Shown here: piece by piece, positions 24,320-34,600 of the stretch
Layout of the letters: each line of letters starts with the position of its first letter
How positions within the stretch are numbered: position 1 is the stretch's first letter
Assembly (NCBI GenBank): GCA_029907205.1
Contig: JARYMI010000002.1
Span: 123,060-158,165, forward strand
Direction of reading: 5' to 3'
Source of the DNA: Clostridiales bacterium
GTDB taxonomy: Bacteria > Acidobacteriota > Aminicenantia > Aminicenantales > UBA8522
DNA length: 35,106 bases
Position numbers and translations under genes: made by a program
The notes under the pieces: model-generated
Databases searched by the model: none
What the model was told of the DNA's origin: nothing
Seen by the model: the letters and a program-made list of their open reading frames with translations, nothing else

Positions 24320-26449
24320 ATGGAAAAAGAACCTAAACGGGCTTGCCTTATCCTCTCTCTGGGCCTGTTGGCTGTCCTGTTTTGTCTGACTTTCCTGGAA
24401 GCAGCGCAGGACGCTCCAGCTTCAGGACAGAAAAATTTTCTTCGCTACGAAATCCGGGTTGAGCTCGACGATGCGGCCAAGATGCTCAAGGGCATAGAGG
24501 ATATTTTCTGGTTCAACCACACCCGGGAAGAGATTCCGGATATCCGGCTCCACCTCTACTGGAACGCCTTCAAGAATGAAAAGAGCACCCTCCTCCAGGA
24601 ATCGCGGGAAGAAAGCCTCCTCGGAATCCAGGTGGAAGAAAGACACTGGGGCTGGATCGACCTGAAAAAGGCAGGTTTCGCCGACGGCACAGACCTCCTG
24701 CCGACGCTCGAATTCATCAACCAGGATGAACCGCTCCATCCCGGTGACCAGACTGTGGCCCGGCTCATCTTTCCCCAGCCGCTCTTGCCTGGAGAAGAGG
24801 TTCATCTGAAGCTTGAATTCGAGGCCAAGATCCCCCGCGGGCTGCTGCGCAGCGGCTTCTACAAGGATTCTTATTTTATCGCCCAGTGGTTCCCCAAGCC
24901 GGGCGTTTACGAAGAAGGAAAAGGGTGGAACTGTCATGAATACCATCTGAGCAGCGAATTCTTCGCCGATTTCGCCGATTTCACCGTCCGCATCACTGTC
25001 CCGGTCAGGTTTGTCGTCGGCGCCTCGGGAAAACAGGTCAGCGCCGTCTCGGACGAAGAAGGTGAGAGGGTGACTTACACGTTCAGTCAGGCCGACATCC
25101 ACGATTTCGCCTGGACGGCTGCGCCCGATTTTATCAAGCTGGAACGGGATTTTATTGCCGACCGGGAAGTCTCGGAAGAGGAGTACCGGGAAGTGGCCAA
25201 AAAGCTTAACCTCCCCCCGGAAGAAGTGAAACTGTCAGATGTCAGGATGATTCTTCTCATCAAACCCGAGCACAGATCCCAGGTTGAGCGGCATTTCAAA
25301 GCCCTGCGCGCAGCCATCAAATATTATGGCCTCTGGTACGGCCCCTATCCTTATGAGACGGTGACCATGGTCGACCCGCCCTTCCGCACGGCCAGCGGCG
25401 GGATGGAGTACCCGACTCTTTTTACGGCCGGAACGGGTGTCCTCAGGGATAAGAAAGTTCTTTCTCCCGAGAGTGTTATCGTCCATGAATTCGGACACGG
25501 CTACTGGTACGGCTTAGCTGCTAACAATGAGTTCGAAGAGGCGTGGCTTGATGAGGGGATCAACACTTACTCCACGGGGAAAGTCCTGGCCAAAGCCTAT
25601 GGCCCGGGCACGTTTTCGACCTCGCTTTTCGGACTGCCCCTGTCCTGGTTTTTCAACTTCCCTCTTTATTACGATCACGAGTTAGACCGCATCGGCGCCA
25701 TCATGTCAGCCGAGATCGACCCCGTCACCACTTCCTCCTGGCGCTTCTACAACCGGGCCAGCTACGGCCTGAATGTCTATTTCCGAGCTTCCACCTGCCT
25801 CCATACGCTGGAACGGCTTTTAGGCGAGGAACAGATGCTCCGTATTCTCCGGACCTTCCAGATGCGCTTTCGCTTCAAGCACCCCAGCACCCAGCATTTC
25901 ATCAACGTGGTCAACGAAATCAGCGCCAGGGACATGTCCTGGTTTTTTGAAGAGTTGTTCTTAACCACCCTCAATTTCGATTACGGAATAGCCTCGCTCA
26001 AGTCCTCCGAAAGGAAAGAGTTCTTCCGGGGAATGTTCGACGCCGACGGCAAAAAAGAAGAAATCACCAAAAAAGGCCTGGACGGGATGAAGAAAAAGAG
26101 AAAAAAATCAGAAGCTCAGAAAACTTACACCACAGAAGTCAAGGTCAGGCGGTTCGGAGAGGCCAGGCTGAGGGGAGAGGGGGCTGTCAAACTGCGTGTC
26201 CTCTTCGAGGACGGCTCCGAAGAAGTCAGGTTCTGGGACGGCCAGAAGCGCTGGGAAAAATTTGTTTTTGAAAGGCCAGCCAAAGCTGTCTCAGCCGAAA
26301 TTGACCCCGACCTCATCTGGCTCATCGACTCCAATATCGCCAATAACAGCATGAAGATAAAACCCTGCCGGCGCGGAATTTTCAGGGCAGCAGCCAAAGT
26401 CATGTTCTGGCTTCAGTGCGGCCTCAGCAGCCTCTGGGGTCTAAGCTAA
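24320..26449 (+). CDS. Exported M1-family zinc aminopeptidase-like metallopeptidase
   Basis: A gluzincin of the M1 type, expected to remove N-terminal residues from peptides. An N-terminal signal or anchor (hydrophobic run about 11-28) directs export. The zinc site is H389-E-F-G-H393 with the third ligand E412 in AWLDEG, the standard HExxH-x18-E spacing. The substrate-recognition motif is GGMEY (360-364), where classical enzymes have GAMEN, so exopeptidase specificity may differ. An N-terminal beta domain (about 35-240) precedes the catalytic domain. A Lys-rich insert near 575-595 and a C-terminal hydrophobic helix (about 690-709, FRAAAKVMFWLQCGLSSLWG) follow; this tail may anchor the protein. 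Strong AAGGAGG ribosome binding site. Ten bases separate it from the next membrane protein gene. Confidence 0.9.
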   Translation: MEKEPKRACLILSLGLLAVLFCLTFLEAAQDAPASGQKNFLRYEIRVELDDAAKMLKGIEDIFWFNHTREEIPDIRLHLYWNAFKNEKSTLLQESREESLLGIQVEERHWGWIDLKKAGFADGTDLLPTLEFINQDEPLHPGDQTVARLIFPQPLLPGEEVHLKLEFEAKIPRGLLRSGFYKDSYFIAQWFPKPGVYEEGKGWNCHEYHLSSEFFADFADFTVRITVPVRFVVGASGKQVSAVSDEEGERVTYTFSQADIHDFAWTAAPDFIKLERDFIADREVSEEEYREVAKKLNLPPEEVKLSDVRMILLIKPEHRSQVERHFKALRAAIKYYGLWYGPYPYETVTMVDPPFRTASGGMEYPTLFTAGTGVLRDKKVLSPESVIVHEFGHGYWYGLAANNEFEEAWLDEGINTYSTGKVLAKAYGPGTFSTSLFGLPLSWFFNFPLYYDHELDRIGAIMSAEIDPVTTSSWRFYNRASYGLNVYFRASTCLHTLERLLGEEQMLRILRTFQMRFRFKHPSTQHFINVVNEISARDMSWFFEELFLTTLNFDYGIASLKSSERKEFFRGMFDADGKKEEITKKGLDGMKKKRKKSEAQKTYTTEVKVRRFGEARLRGEGAVKLRVLFEDGSEEVRFWDGQKRWEKFVFERPAKAVSAEIDPDLIWLIDSNIANNSMKIKPCRRGIFRAAAKVMFWLQCGLSSLWGLS

Positions 26450-26459
26450 GGAGGCGAAA

Positions 26460-27335
26460 ATGGGCACCTTCAAGATAGTCGGCAGCGGATTTTTTACGGC
26501 CAGCAGAAAAGCGCGGCTGGCCATCTATCTCTGGCTGGCCAATTTTCTCTTCTCGCTGGTCCTCGTTGCGCCGTTTTATTTCCTCCTCCAGAGGGATCTG
26601 GCGCGCTCGCTTGCTGGGGAGAACCTTTTCAAGGGACAGGACCTCCTCTGGCTGGGAGACCTGGTCTATAAATACCAGGACGTTCTTCCTCTTTTTCTCG
26701 GCTGGCTGGCTCTGCCCTCGCTCTTCTATCTTGTTCTTCAGGTTTTTCTGAACGGCGGCGTCCTCGGCAGAATCTCCGTCGGGGAGAGAGTCAACCTGGC
26801 CGCTTTTCTCAGCGACAGCGCCAGGTACTTCTGGCGTTTCTTCAGAGTCTTTCTGATTTCTATCATCGGCTATGTTCTTGTCTTCGGCCTCCTCGGCCGC
26901 GGCCTTTCAGCTTTCTTTAAGATCTGGACGGAAAGCGCCTCGACGCAGTGGACACCCCTGATCGCCTCTTTTCTGCGACTTTTCATCTTCTTGCTTCTTT
27001 TCTCCATCGTCAAGATGTTTTTCGACTACGTCAAGGTCGGCCTCGTCGTTGAGGAAAGCAAAAAGACGGTCAGGGCCACGTTAGCCAATTTTCAATTCCT
27101 GGGCAGGAGGTTTTTCAGGGCCTGGGGACTTTTTCTTCTCGTCGGGCTAATGTTTATCGGGTTGAGCATCGGCTATTACCTGGGGGCCAGGCTCATCCCT
27201 AAAAACAGCATCAGTCCGCTTGTGATTCTCTTTATCTGGCAGCAGGTTTACATCCTGGCCAGGTCCTGGACAACGGTCCTCTTTTTCTCGACTGAGTACG
27301 AGTTTTTCAAAACCCATAAATATTCAGCGTCCTGA
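26460..27335 (+). CDS. Multi-pass membrane protein of unknown function
   Basis: A 291-residue protein with about six hydrophobic segments (near 21-43, 76-96, 124-147, 166-188, 213-236 and 246-265). It begins MGTFKIVGSGFFTASRKARL, a short amphipathic lead-in resembling uncharacterised permease-like proteins next to M1 peptidases. No catalytic or transporter motif is recognised. AAGGAGG overlaps the stop of the peptidase gene and precedes the ATG by 5 bases, so the two are co-transcribed. A role in envelope biology together with the peptidase is a reasonable guess only. Confidence 0.75.
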   Translation: MGTFKIVGSGFFTASRKARLAIYLWLANFLFSLVLVAPFYFLLQRDLARSLAGENLFKGQDLLWLGDLVYKYQDVLPLFLGWLALPSLFYLVLQVFLNGGVLGRISVGERVNLAAFLSDSARYFWRFFRVFLISIIGYVLVFGLLGRGLSAFFKIWTESASTQWTPLIASFLRLFIFLLLFSIVKMFFDYVKVGLVVEESKKTVRATLANFQFLGRRFFRAWGLFLLVGLMFIGLSIGYYLGARLIPKNSISPLVILFIWQQVYILARSWTTVLFFSTEYEFFKTHKYSAS

Positions 27336-27401
27336 GTGAAGCAACCTTTTCCAGCCGAATTTCGTCTTGATAAAGTGAAATCCCAACGCATGGAGGTCTA
27401 A

Positions 27402-28211
27402 ATGCATCGAAAACAGGTATTCTCTATGGTTCTGGCAGCATTTGTTGTCCTGTATCTGGCGGCCCCGTCTGCGCAGGCAGAACACCAGGAAGAATTTACC
27501 AAAGTCTTGCCCCTCAGCTCCAAAGGAACATTCAGCCTCAGCAACGTCAACGGCTCCGTTGTCATCTCGACCTGGAAAGACGAGAAAGTCGAAATCAGAG
27601 CGTTGAAGAGAACAAAACGCAGCGCCGAGAACCTGGAAAAAGTCAAGATCGAAATCGAGGCGACCGCGAATTCAGTATCCGTTAAAACAATCTACCCGAA
27701 GAGAAGCAACACTGGGGTGAGCGTCTATTATGAGGTCAAGGCTCCCGAGGGCGTTAACCTGGATAAGGTCAGCACGGTCAACGGCAAGGTCCGTCTCACG
27801 GGGCCGTTCGGCAGAGTCCTGGCCTCCGCGGTGAACGGCGGAGTGTCGGCCGAAAACGCCTCCGGCGATCTTTCTTTTTCCACGACTAACGGGAGCGTCG
27901 AAGCGGCGAACATCAGAGGAGGAATCGACGCCAACACGGTGAACGGGAGCATCTCCCTGGAAGTCGGCACCGTCGAAGAAGGGATCAGGGCCAAAACCGT
28001 CAATGGAGGCATAACCCTGCGCCTGGCCTCCGCTGAATCCTTGAATGCCGACTTTTTCGCCAAGACGGTCAACGGCGGCATTTCCGTGGATTTCCCTATT
28101 TCCTTCCAAAACCTCAGCAAAACCCGGCACAAACTCGAAGGCCAGATAGGCAAGGGCGGCCCGGAGATTTATGTCCAGACCGTCAACGGCTCCATCCACC
28201 TGACCCGGTAA
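27402..28211 (+). CDS. Secreted DUF4097-type beta-repeat protein (putative adhesin fold)
   Basis: A 269-residue protein with a signal peptide (hydrophobic run 7-23, ending APSAQA). The rest is a right-handed beta-helix-like array of short strands with a recurring V-N-G-x-(V/I) turn: NVNGSVVIS, TVNGKVRLT, AVNGGVSAE, TTNGSVEAA, NIRGGIDAN, TVNGSISLE, TVNGGITLR, TVNGGISVD and TVNGSIHLT. The pattern is typical of DUF4097/DUF4098 proteins, whose function is unknown. GGAGGT precedes the ATG by 4 bases. It follows the membrane protein by 66 bases and may be part of the same transcription unit. Confidence 0.85.
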   Translation: MHRKQVFSMVLAAFVVLYLAAPSAQAEHQEEFTKVLPLSSKGTFSLSNVNGSVVISTWKDEKVEIRALKRTKRSAENLEKVKIEIEATANSVSVKTIYPKRSNTGVSVYYEVKAPEGVNLDKVSTVNGKVRLTGPFGRVLASAVNGGVSAENASGDLSFSTTNGSVEAANIRGGIDANTVNGSISLEVGTVEEGIRAKTVNGGITLRLASAESLNADFFAKTVNGGISVDFPISFQNLSKTRHKLEGQIGKGGPEIYVQTVNGSIHLTR

Positions 28212-28259
28212 GCACCTCCCTTTGTGTGATTCTGACGGGCGCCCTTCCCGGTCCCTCCC

Positions 28260-28559
28260 GAAGCAACGCTCGGAAGGCAGATCCTGGATGGTCGGCCGGA
28301 AGTGCGGATCTTCGGCCAGCAGCATTCTTTCCGGGCTCAAGTCAGGCAAATACAGGCTTTCTCAGGCCATGCCGGCCGAAGCGGCCTTCTCAAGTGGCTG
28401 AGCAATTGCACTATCCCATACCCTCAAGTCTTTCTGACCCACGGAGAAAAAGACGTTTCCTCGAGCCTGAAGAATGATATTGCGAGAAAGTTGACCTGGG
28501 ATGTTGTTGTGCCCGTTTATCGGGAAACCCGGGATTGGTCATCGCCGACCAACTCATAA
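28260..28559 (+). pseudogene. C-terminal remnant of a beta-CASP metallo-beta-lactamase (RNA-processing type)
   Basis: The frame following a stop at 28233 encodes about 99 residues that match the end of beta-CASP/RMMBL proteins: EATLGRQILDG, PEVRIFGQQHSFRAQV, FSGHAGRSGLLKWLS, PQVFLTHGEKDVSSSL and LTWDVVVPVYRE. In intact proteins these follow the catalytic metallo-beta-lactamase domain, which is entirely absent here. The upstream codons of the frame do not continue the homology, and there is no start codon with a ribosome binding site. It is therefore read as a relic of a deleted gene rather than a small functional protein. The remaining bases of the 28212-28685 gap hold only the promoter of the next gene. 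Confidence 0.7.
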
Positions 28560-28640
28560 GCTTTCTTGAAGCAGAGAAAAAAAGCGGTTCACATCTCTCC
28601 CTCAGATATCTTTCTTAACTTCTTTCCTCGCCTTTCGTAG

Positions 28641-28646
28641 TATAAT
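28641..28646 (+). promoter_or_regulatory. -10 element (TATAAT) upstream of the M14 peptidase gene
   Basis: A perfect TATAAT lies 40 bases before the ATG at 28686. No good -35 box is found at 16-18 bases (nearest TTAACT at 28615 has a 20-base spacer), so an activator or a non-standard promoter would be needed. Confidence 0.3.
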
Positions 28647-28685
28647 TCTGTGTTCAGAAATATCTACCGAAAAGGAGGTTATCCG

Positions 28686-31622
28686 ATGTCCAAACGCTTT
28701 CATATCTTTTTCCTAACGTGCATCGTGCTTCTGATGATTTCCTTTGTAGCCTCTCTTTCTCTTGCTTTTGCCGGTCAAACCGCAGACAAGGAATACACGG
28801 CGAAAATCCTTGAGTACACGACCGAAAAATTTTTTCTGACCGAGCTCGTCGATCATCTGCCGACATCTGATACCGCGCCTACCCCTCTTAGCATCCTCGG
28901 CCATATCGTCGGGGCGCCGGACATCCTCGACCACACCAGCGCTATTTATGCGTACATGCGCGCTCTTGATGCAGCCAGCCCGAGGGTCGAAGTTTTTTCC
29001 ATCGGCTCAAGCGATGAGGGGCGGGAGATGATCGCCGTCGCCGTGTCTTCGGAAGAAAACATGGCTTCTCTCAAAAAGCATAAAGAAATCATGGCCAAGC
29101 TCTCTGATCCCCGCCAGCTCAAGGATGAAGAAGCAGAGAGGCTTATCGCTGAATGTGTTCCGATCTACTGGATTACAGGTGGCCTCCACTCCATGGAGAC
29201 CGGTTCACCGGAGATGATGATGGAGCTTGCCTACCGGCTCGCCGTCGAAGAGACAGAATTCATTCAAGCTATCCGGAAAAACCTGATCGTCCTGATGACG
29301 CCCGTGCTTGAAGCCGATGGCTGGGATAGGAGCGTGGATGTCTACCTCTATAAAAAAGACAACAAGGATAAAAAGACTCTTCCTCCGGTCTACTGGGGAA
29401 AGTATGTTTTTCATGATAACAACCGCGATGCTATCGGCCTGGGGCTTAAGCTCACCGAAAACCTTTTGACTACCTATTTTGACTGGCACCCGATTATCAT
29501 GCATGACCTTCATGAGTCCATCCCTTACCTTTACACGTCAACGGGAACAGGCCCGTATAATGCCTGGCTCGACCCCATCACGATCAACGAATGGGAGGAG
29601 TTGGCTTTCCATGAGATCGGCGAAATGACGAAGCGGGGAATGCCCGGCGTCTGGACTCATGGCTTCTTTGACGGCTGGGCAGCCAACTACGCCTTTTATA
29701 TCGCCCTCTTCCATAATTCTACCGGAAGGTTCTATGAAACTTTCGGCGGGACAGGAGCGGACACCATGGTCAGGACAGTCTCAGCCGAGGCCAAGAGAGC
29801 CTGGTACCGTCCCGACCCGCCGCTGGAAGCGGTGAAATGGTCCTTCCGCAACAATATCAATTATCAGCAGAGTGCTCTGCTCATCGCTTTCAAGCATGTA
29901 GCGGAGAACAAGGCGAGATTTCTTCATAACTTTTACTTGAAGAGCAAACGGTCCGTGGCCAAGGCGAGGACAGAAGGGCCGGCTGCTTATATTATCCCTG
30001 CGGATAACAAGAGGACTCTGGCCGTGGCGCGGCTGGTGAACCTGTTACGCAAGAACGGCGTCGAAGTCCATTCCATGTCCGCTGAATTCACCATCGGCAA
30101 AGACAAGTATCCAGCCAGAAGCACCATCATCCGCATGGACCAGCCCTACAGCCGCTGCGCCGATATGCTCCTTGATATCCAGTACTATAATCCCAAGGAC
30201 CCGAGGCCTTATGATGATACGGGGTGGACGTTAGGTCCGCTTTATAATGTCAAGACTGTAAGGGTCACGGACACGAAAATCCTCGATGCGCCGATGAGCC
30301 TCCTGGCGAAGGATGTGGGCATCACAGGGAAAATCATGAATAAAGAAAAGGCCGTCGCTTTTGCTGTCAACCATACGGCTGAGGCCGAGCTCATGACTTT
30401 CCGTTACCGGCTTAAAGATTTTCGGATGCTCGCAGCCGAGGATAGCTTCAACCAGGGTGAGATCAAGTTCAACGCCGGGACATTTTTTATCCCCAGGGAA
30501 GGAAACGGAGCCAGTTTGGAGGAAACGTTAGAGAAGGCCTGCCAGGACCTCCGTCTCATGGCTTATGGACTACCATCTTTGCCCAAAGTCAAGACCCATG
30601 ACCTGGCCGCCCCCCGGATCGCCATCCTCCATTCGTGGATGAATACTCAGGACGAGGGCTGGTTCCGCCTGGCCTTTGACAGGCTCGACATCCCCTACGC
30701 TTACATCAGCCTCCAGGATGTGAGGGATGAAGAGAACCTGCGAGAGAAGTATGATGTGATTATTTTCCCGCCGACCGGATTTTTCGGAAAGTCCCAGAGA
30801 ATCGTTAACGGAATCGGAGGGGAGTCGCCCCTCCCCTGGAAAAAGACGGAGAAATATCCCCATTTAGGCGGACCGGACTCCCGTGATGATATCCGCGGCG
30901 GGCTCGAGCTCAAGGGCGTCCTTAACCTCAAGGAGTTCGTGGAGCAGGGCGGCCTGTTCATCCCGATCACCTCAAACGCCGACCTTCCCGCAAGCTATGG
31001 GCTTGTGGAAAGCGTTGCCGTGGTGAAGCCTCAGAAGTTAAAAGTCATCGGGTCGGTGCTCAGCGCCAATCTCACGGATACCACAAGCCCGATCGGCTAT
31101 GGGTATGACCGCAACCTCGGGGTTTATTTCAGCGGCGGCCCGGTGCTTGAGACCGGAATAAAAGCTGTTACCGGTGGAATGGAAATAGGGGATCTTTTTG
31201 GCGGCGCTGCCGCGAAGGAGCGAGCTTCAGGCCGAGGCAGCCTCAAAGACCCGGATGTCATCCAGGGAAGGATTCAGAAAGCGGAAAAAATCGTCGGCGT
31301 CGGGACAGGCATCCCTGCCGAGTACAAGGACGTGTTCGACCTCTACATGCCGCCTGACCTGAAGACGGTCAGAGTTGTCGTGCGCTTTGATACGGCTGAT
31401 AAACTTTTGGTCTCGGGCCTCCTCGAGGGAGGGGAGGAGCTGGCCAACAAGCCTGCTGTTGTGGACGTGCCCTTGGGGAAGGGCCATATTGTCTTTTTCG
31501 CCATCCACCCGATGTGGCGGTATCAGACCTTCGGAAGCTTCTTCCTCCTTTTCAACGCCGCCTTGAACTACCAGAACCTTGATGCAGGGAGGCCAAAACC
31601 CGCCGCTGTTACCGAAAAATAG
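28686..31622 (+). CDS. Secreted M14-family metallocarboxypeptidase-like protein
   Basis: A 978-residue exported protein with a signal peptide (hydrophobic run about 8-30, then FAGQTADK). The M14 zinc-carboxypeptidase core occupies about 60-420. Zinc ligands are H168 and E171 in LHSMETGSPE and probably H273 or H276 in MHDLHES; N246-R247-D248 provides the substrate carboxylate-binding pair seen as NR in carboxypeptidase A. The remaining C-terminal half (about 550-960) contains a type-1 glutamine-amidotransferase-like or beta-rich module (RIAILHSWMNTQDEGW, VVRFDTADKLLVSGLLEG, KGHIVFFAIHPMWR). ATG at 28686 is preceded by AAAGGAGGT at good spacing; a GTG at 28650 has none. It is followed after 39 bases by the Asp-box propeller gene, probably in the same operon. 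Confidence 0.88.
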   Translation: MSKRFHIFFLTCIVLLMISFVASLSLAFAGQTADKEYTAKILEYTTEKFFLTELVDHLPTSDTAPTPLSILGHIVGAPDILDHTSAIYAYMRALDAASPRVEVFSIGSSDEGREMIAVAVSSEENMASLKKHKEIMAKLSDPRQLKDEEAERLIAECVPIYWITGGLHSMETGSPEMMMELAYRLAVEETEFIQAIRKNLIVLMTPVLEADGWDRSVDVYLYKKDNKDKKTLPPVYWGKYVFHDNNRDAIGLGLKLTENLLTTYFDWHPIIMHDLHESIPYLYTSTGTGPYNAWLDPITINEWEELAFHEIGEMTKRGMPGVWTHGFFDGWAANYAFYIALFHNSTGRFYETFGGTGADTMVRTVSAEAKRAWYRPDPPLEAVKWSFRNNINYQQSALLIAFKHVAENKARFLHNFYLKSKRSVAKARTEGPAAYIIPADNKRTLAVARLVNLLRKNGVEVHSMSAEFTIGKDKYPARSTIIRMDQPYSRCADMLLDIQYYNPKDPRPYDDTGWTLGPLYNVKTVRVTDTKILDAPMSLLAKDVGITGKIMNKEKAVAFAVNHTAEAELMTFRYRLKDFRMLAAEDSFNQGEIKFNAGTFFIPREGNGASLEETLEKACQDLRLMAYGLPSLPKVKTHDLAAPRIAILHSWMNTQDEGWFRLAFDRLDIPYAYISLQDVRDEENLREKYDVIIFPPTGFFGKSQRIVNGIGGESPLPWKKTEKYPHLGGPDSRDDIRGGLELKGVLNLKEFVEQGGLFIPITSNADLPASYGLVESVAVVKPQKLKVIGSVLSANLTDTTSPIGYGYDRNLGVYFSGGPVLETGIKAVTGGMEIGDLFGGAAAKERASGRGSLKDPDVIQGRIQKAEKIVGVGTGIPAEYKDVFDLYMPPDLKTVRVVVRFDTADKLLVSGLLEGGEELANKPAVVDVPLGKGHIVFFAIHPMWRYQTFGSFFLLFNAALNYQNLDAGRPKPAAVTEK

Positions 31623-31661
31623 ATGAATTTCTTTTGATATGTAAAGACGGAAGGAGGCGAG

Positions 31662-34600
31662 ATGTCCAGATTATCTCCCAGCCAATCCAGAAAATGGCTT
31701 CTGTTTTTTATTTCTCTTATGCTTTTCCCTTTCTTCCTCCGCGCTCAGAGCGCGGACAGGATCGGAAAGCTCTACGAAAAATTCTCCTGGAGGGCTGTCG
31801 GCCCTGCCGTGATGGGAGGCCGGACAGTCGATATCGACGCCGTCGCAGGGAAACCGTGGATCATTTACGCCGCCATCGGCCCGAGCGGCGTCTGGAAGTC
31901 GGAGAACAACGGCGTCACCTGGAACCCTGTGTTCCATAAAGAAGCGACCGTATCTGTCGGCGACGTCACCATCGCGCCATCTCACCCGGACACCGTCTGG
32001 GTCGGGACAGGGGAGGCCACCTGCCGCAACAGCGTGACGATCGGCGACGGTGTCTACAAGTCTACCGACGGCGGGAAGACCTGGCAGAACATGGGCCTTA
32101 AGGAAACACGGCATATCAGCCGGATCATCATCAACCCCGGCGATCCAAATATCGTTTATGTCGCGGCCATGGGCCATCTATGGGGGCCAAACGAGGAGAG
32201 GGGAATATACAAAACTTTGGACGGCGGGAAAACGTGGAAAAAAGCCCTTTATGTCAACCCCGACACCGGGTTCGCCGACCTGGCCATGGACCCTGAAGAT
32301 AGCCTCATCCTCTACGCGGCCGCCTACGAGCACCGCCGGCTTCCTTATTATTTCTCAAGCGGCGGCCCTGGAAGCGGCCTGTATAAGACGACAGACGGCG
32401 GCGAGACCTGGAGGCGTCTTGAAAAGGACCTGCCCCAGGGCATCCTGGGCCGGATTGGAATCGATGTAGCCAGGAGCGGCCCCGGGGTCGTCTATGCTCT
32501 CATCGAGCACCAGGACGGCGGAATCTGGCGCTCCGAAGACCGGGGCGAGTCCTGGAAGAGGATGTGCGATGTCCAGACTTATAGACGGGTCAACACGCGG
32601 CCGTTCTACTACAGCCATATCCGCGTTGACCCGACAAACGACAAGGTCGTCTACGTGCTCTCAACCGGGCTTCACGTCTCCACGGACGGCGGCCAGAAAT
32701 TCAGGTCCATCGGCGCCGGCATCCACCCAGACCACCATGCCCTCTGGATCAACCCCTCCAACCCGCTCCACCTCATCGAGGGCAATGACGGCGGGATCGA
32801 TATCTCCTACGACGGAGGGAAAACCTGGCTTCCTGTTCAGAGCATGGACCTGGCCGAGGTCTACCAGGTCGGGTACGACATGCGGCAACCTTATTACGTC
32901 TACTGTGGTCTTCAGGACAACGGCAGCTGGGCCGGCCCGAGCGCCACAACGGACAGCGCCGGCATCGCCAATGACGACTGGACAAGCATCGGCGGCGGAG
33001 ACGGGTTTTTCGCTCAGCCCGACCCGAGTGATCCGACGACCGTGTACAGCAACTGGCAGGTCAACAACCTCTACCGCTACGACTGGAGGATCGGCAAAAG
33101 TAAAACGATAAAACCGATCGGAGCACTAAATTCTCCTCCCCACCGTTTCAACTGGAATTCGCCCATCCACATCTCGCCCCATGATTCCGGCACGGTCTAC
33201 ACGGGCGGAAACTTCCTTTTCAGGACACAGGACAGGGGACACTCCTGGGAGATCATCAGCCCAGACCTGACGACCAATGACCCGGCCAAGCAGAGAGATT
33301 CGGGCGGACCGATCACTCTCGATAACAGCGGCGCGGAAAGCCACTGCACGATCACGACCATCTCCGAGTCACCGGTAGAAAGAGGCGTGATCTGGTGCGG
33401 CACTGACGACGGCAACCTCCAGCTTACGCGAGACAACGGAAAAACCTGGGAGAATGTCGTCCGCCGCATCCCGGGACTCCCGGCCGGAACCTGGTGTTCA
33501 AGGGTAGAGGCGTCGCGTTTCGAAGCGGGCACGGCCTACGCCGCTTTTGACGGCCACCGCCACGATGATTATAGCACCTACGTGTTCAAGACGACGGACT
33601 TCGGAAAAACTTGGAAATCCGTCAAGAGCAACTTGCCCTTCGGGTGGGTCAACGTCATCCGCGAGGATGTGAAGAACAAGAATCTCCTCTTTGTCGGCAC
33701 CGAGTTTGGTGTTTTCGCCTCTCTCGACGGGGGCGCCTCCTGGCTTTCGCTGATGAACAACCTTCCAACCGTAGCCGTCCACGATATTGCCATCCACCCC
33801 CGTGATAATGACCTGATTATCGGCACCCACGGCCGCGGGATCTGGATCTTAGACGACATCTCCTTCCTCCAGGAGATGCGCCCAGAAGTTCTTTCGGCTC
33901 GGGTCCACATGTTCAGCATCCGGCCGACCTTCGCTTATCACATGTCCTCGCGGCGGGAATCCTGGACAAAACCCGTCTTTGCCGCAAAAAACCCGGCTTA
34001 TGGGATGGCCATCACGGCTTATCTTCAAGCTAAGCCAAAAGAAAAACCTAAAGTTACCATTTTCAACAAAGACGGCGAGATGGTTTTTGAGCTCAACCTG
34101 GCTGTCCAGGAAGGCCTCCAGAGAGAATACTGGAGCCTTCAGACTGCGCCCAAATCAAAAGACGGGACAAAAGTCACTCCGCCTGCCATGGGGTTTGCCT
34201 CCCTGCCTCTCGTTGAACCGGGTGAATTCACGGTTGAGCTCAACGTGGACGGCCAGAAATTCAAATCTCAGGCTGCTATCCTGTCCGACCCAAGGTTTCA
34301 GGTATCTTCACAGGAGATAAAAGCCCAGCACGAAGCCCTCGCTGAGCTGTTGATTCTTTCGAAAAAAATGGGATTATCCATAACAGCAGCCACGAATATC
34401 CGCCGCGAGGTCGAAAGCCTGACGAAGGACCTCAAGAAGGAAGAGAAACAGCCTGAATCGTTGGCCCTCGCCTTAAAAAGCTTCGAGGAAAAATTCTATC
34501 CTGTTGAAAAAGCGGTCGTTCCCGGCGATATCATGGCGCAGCGGACACGTGAAGATGTCCTGCGCGGGGGGTCGTTGAATCAGATACTCCTGACCCTGGG

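Noticed and set aside
28226..28477. Plus-strand frame overlapping the beta-CASP remnant
   Set aside because: It is in a different frame from the recognisable beta-CASP residues and shows no similarity or ribosome binding site.
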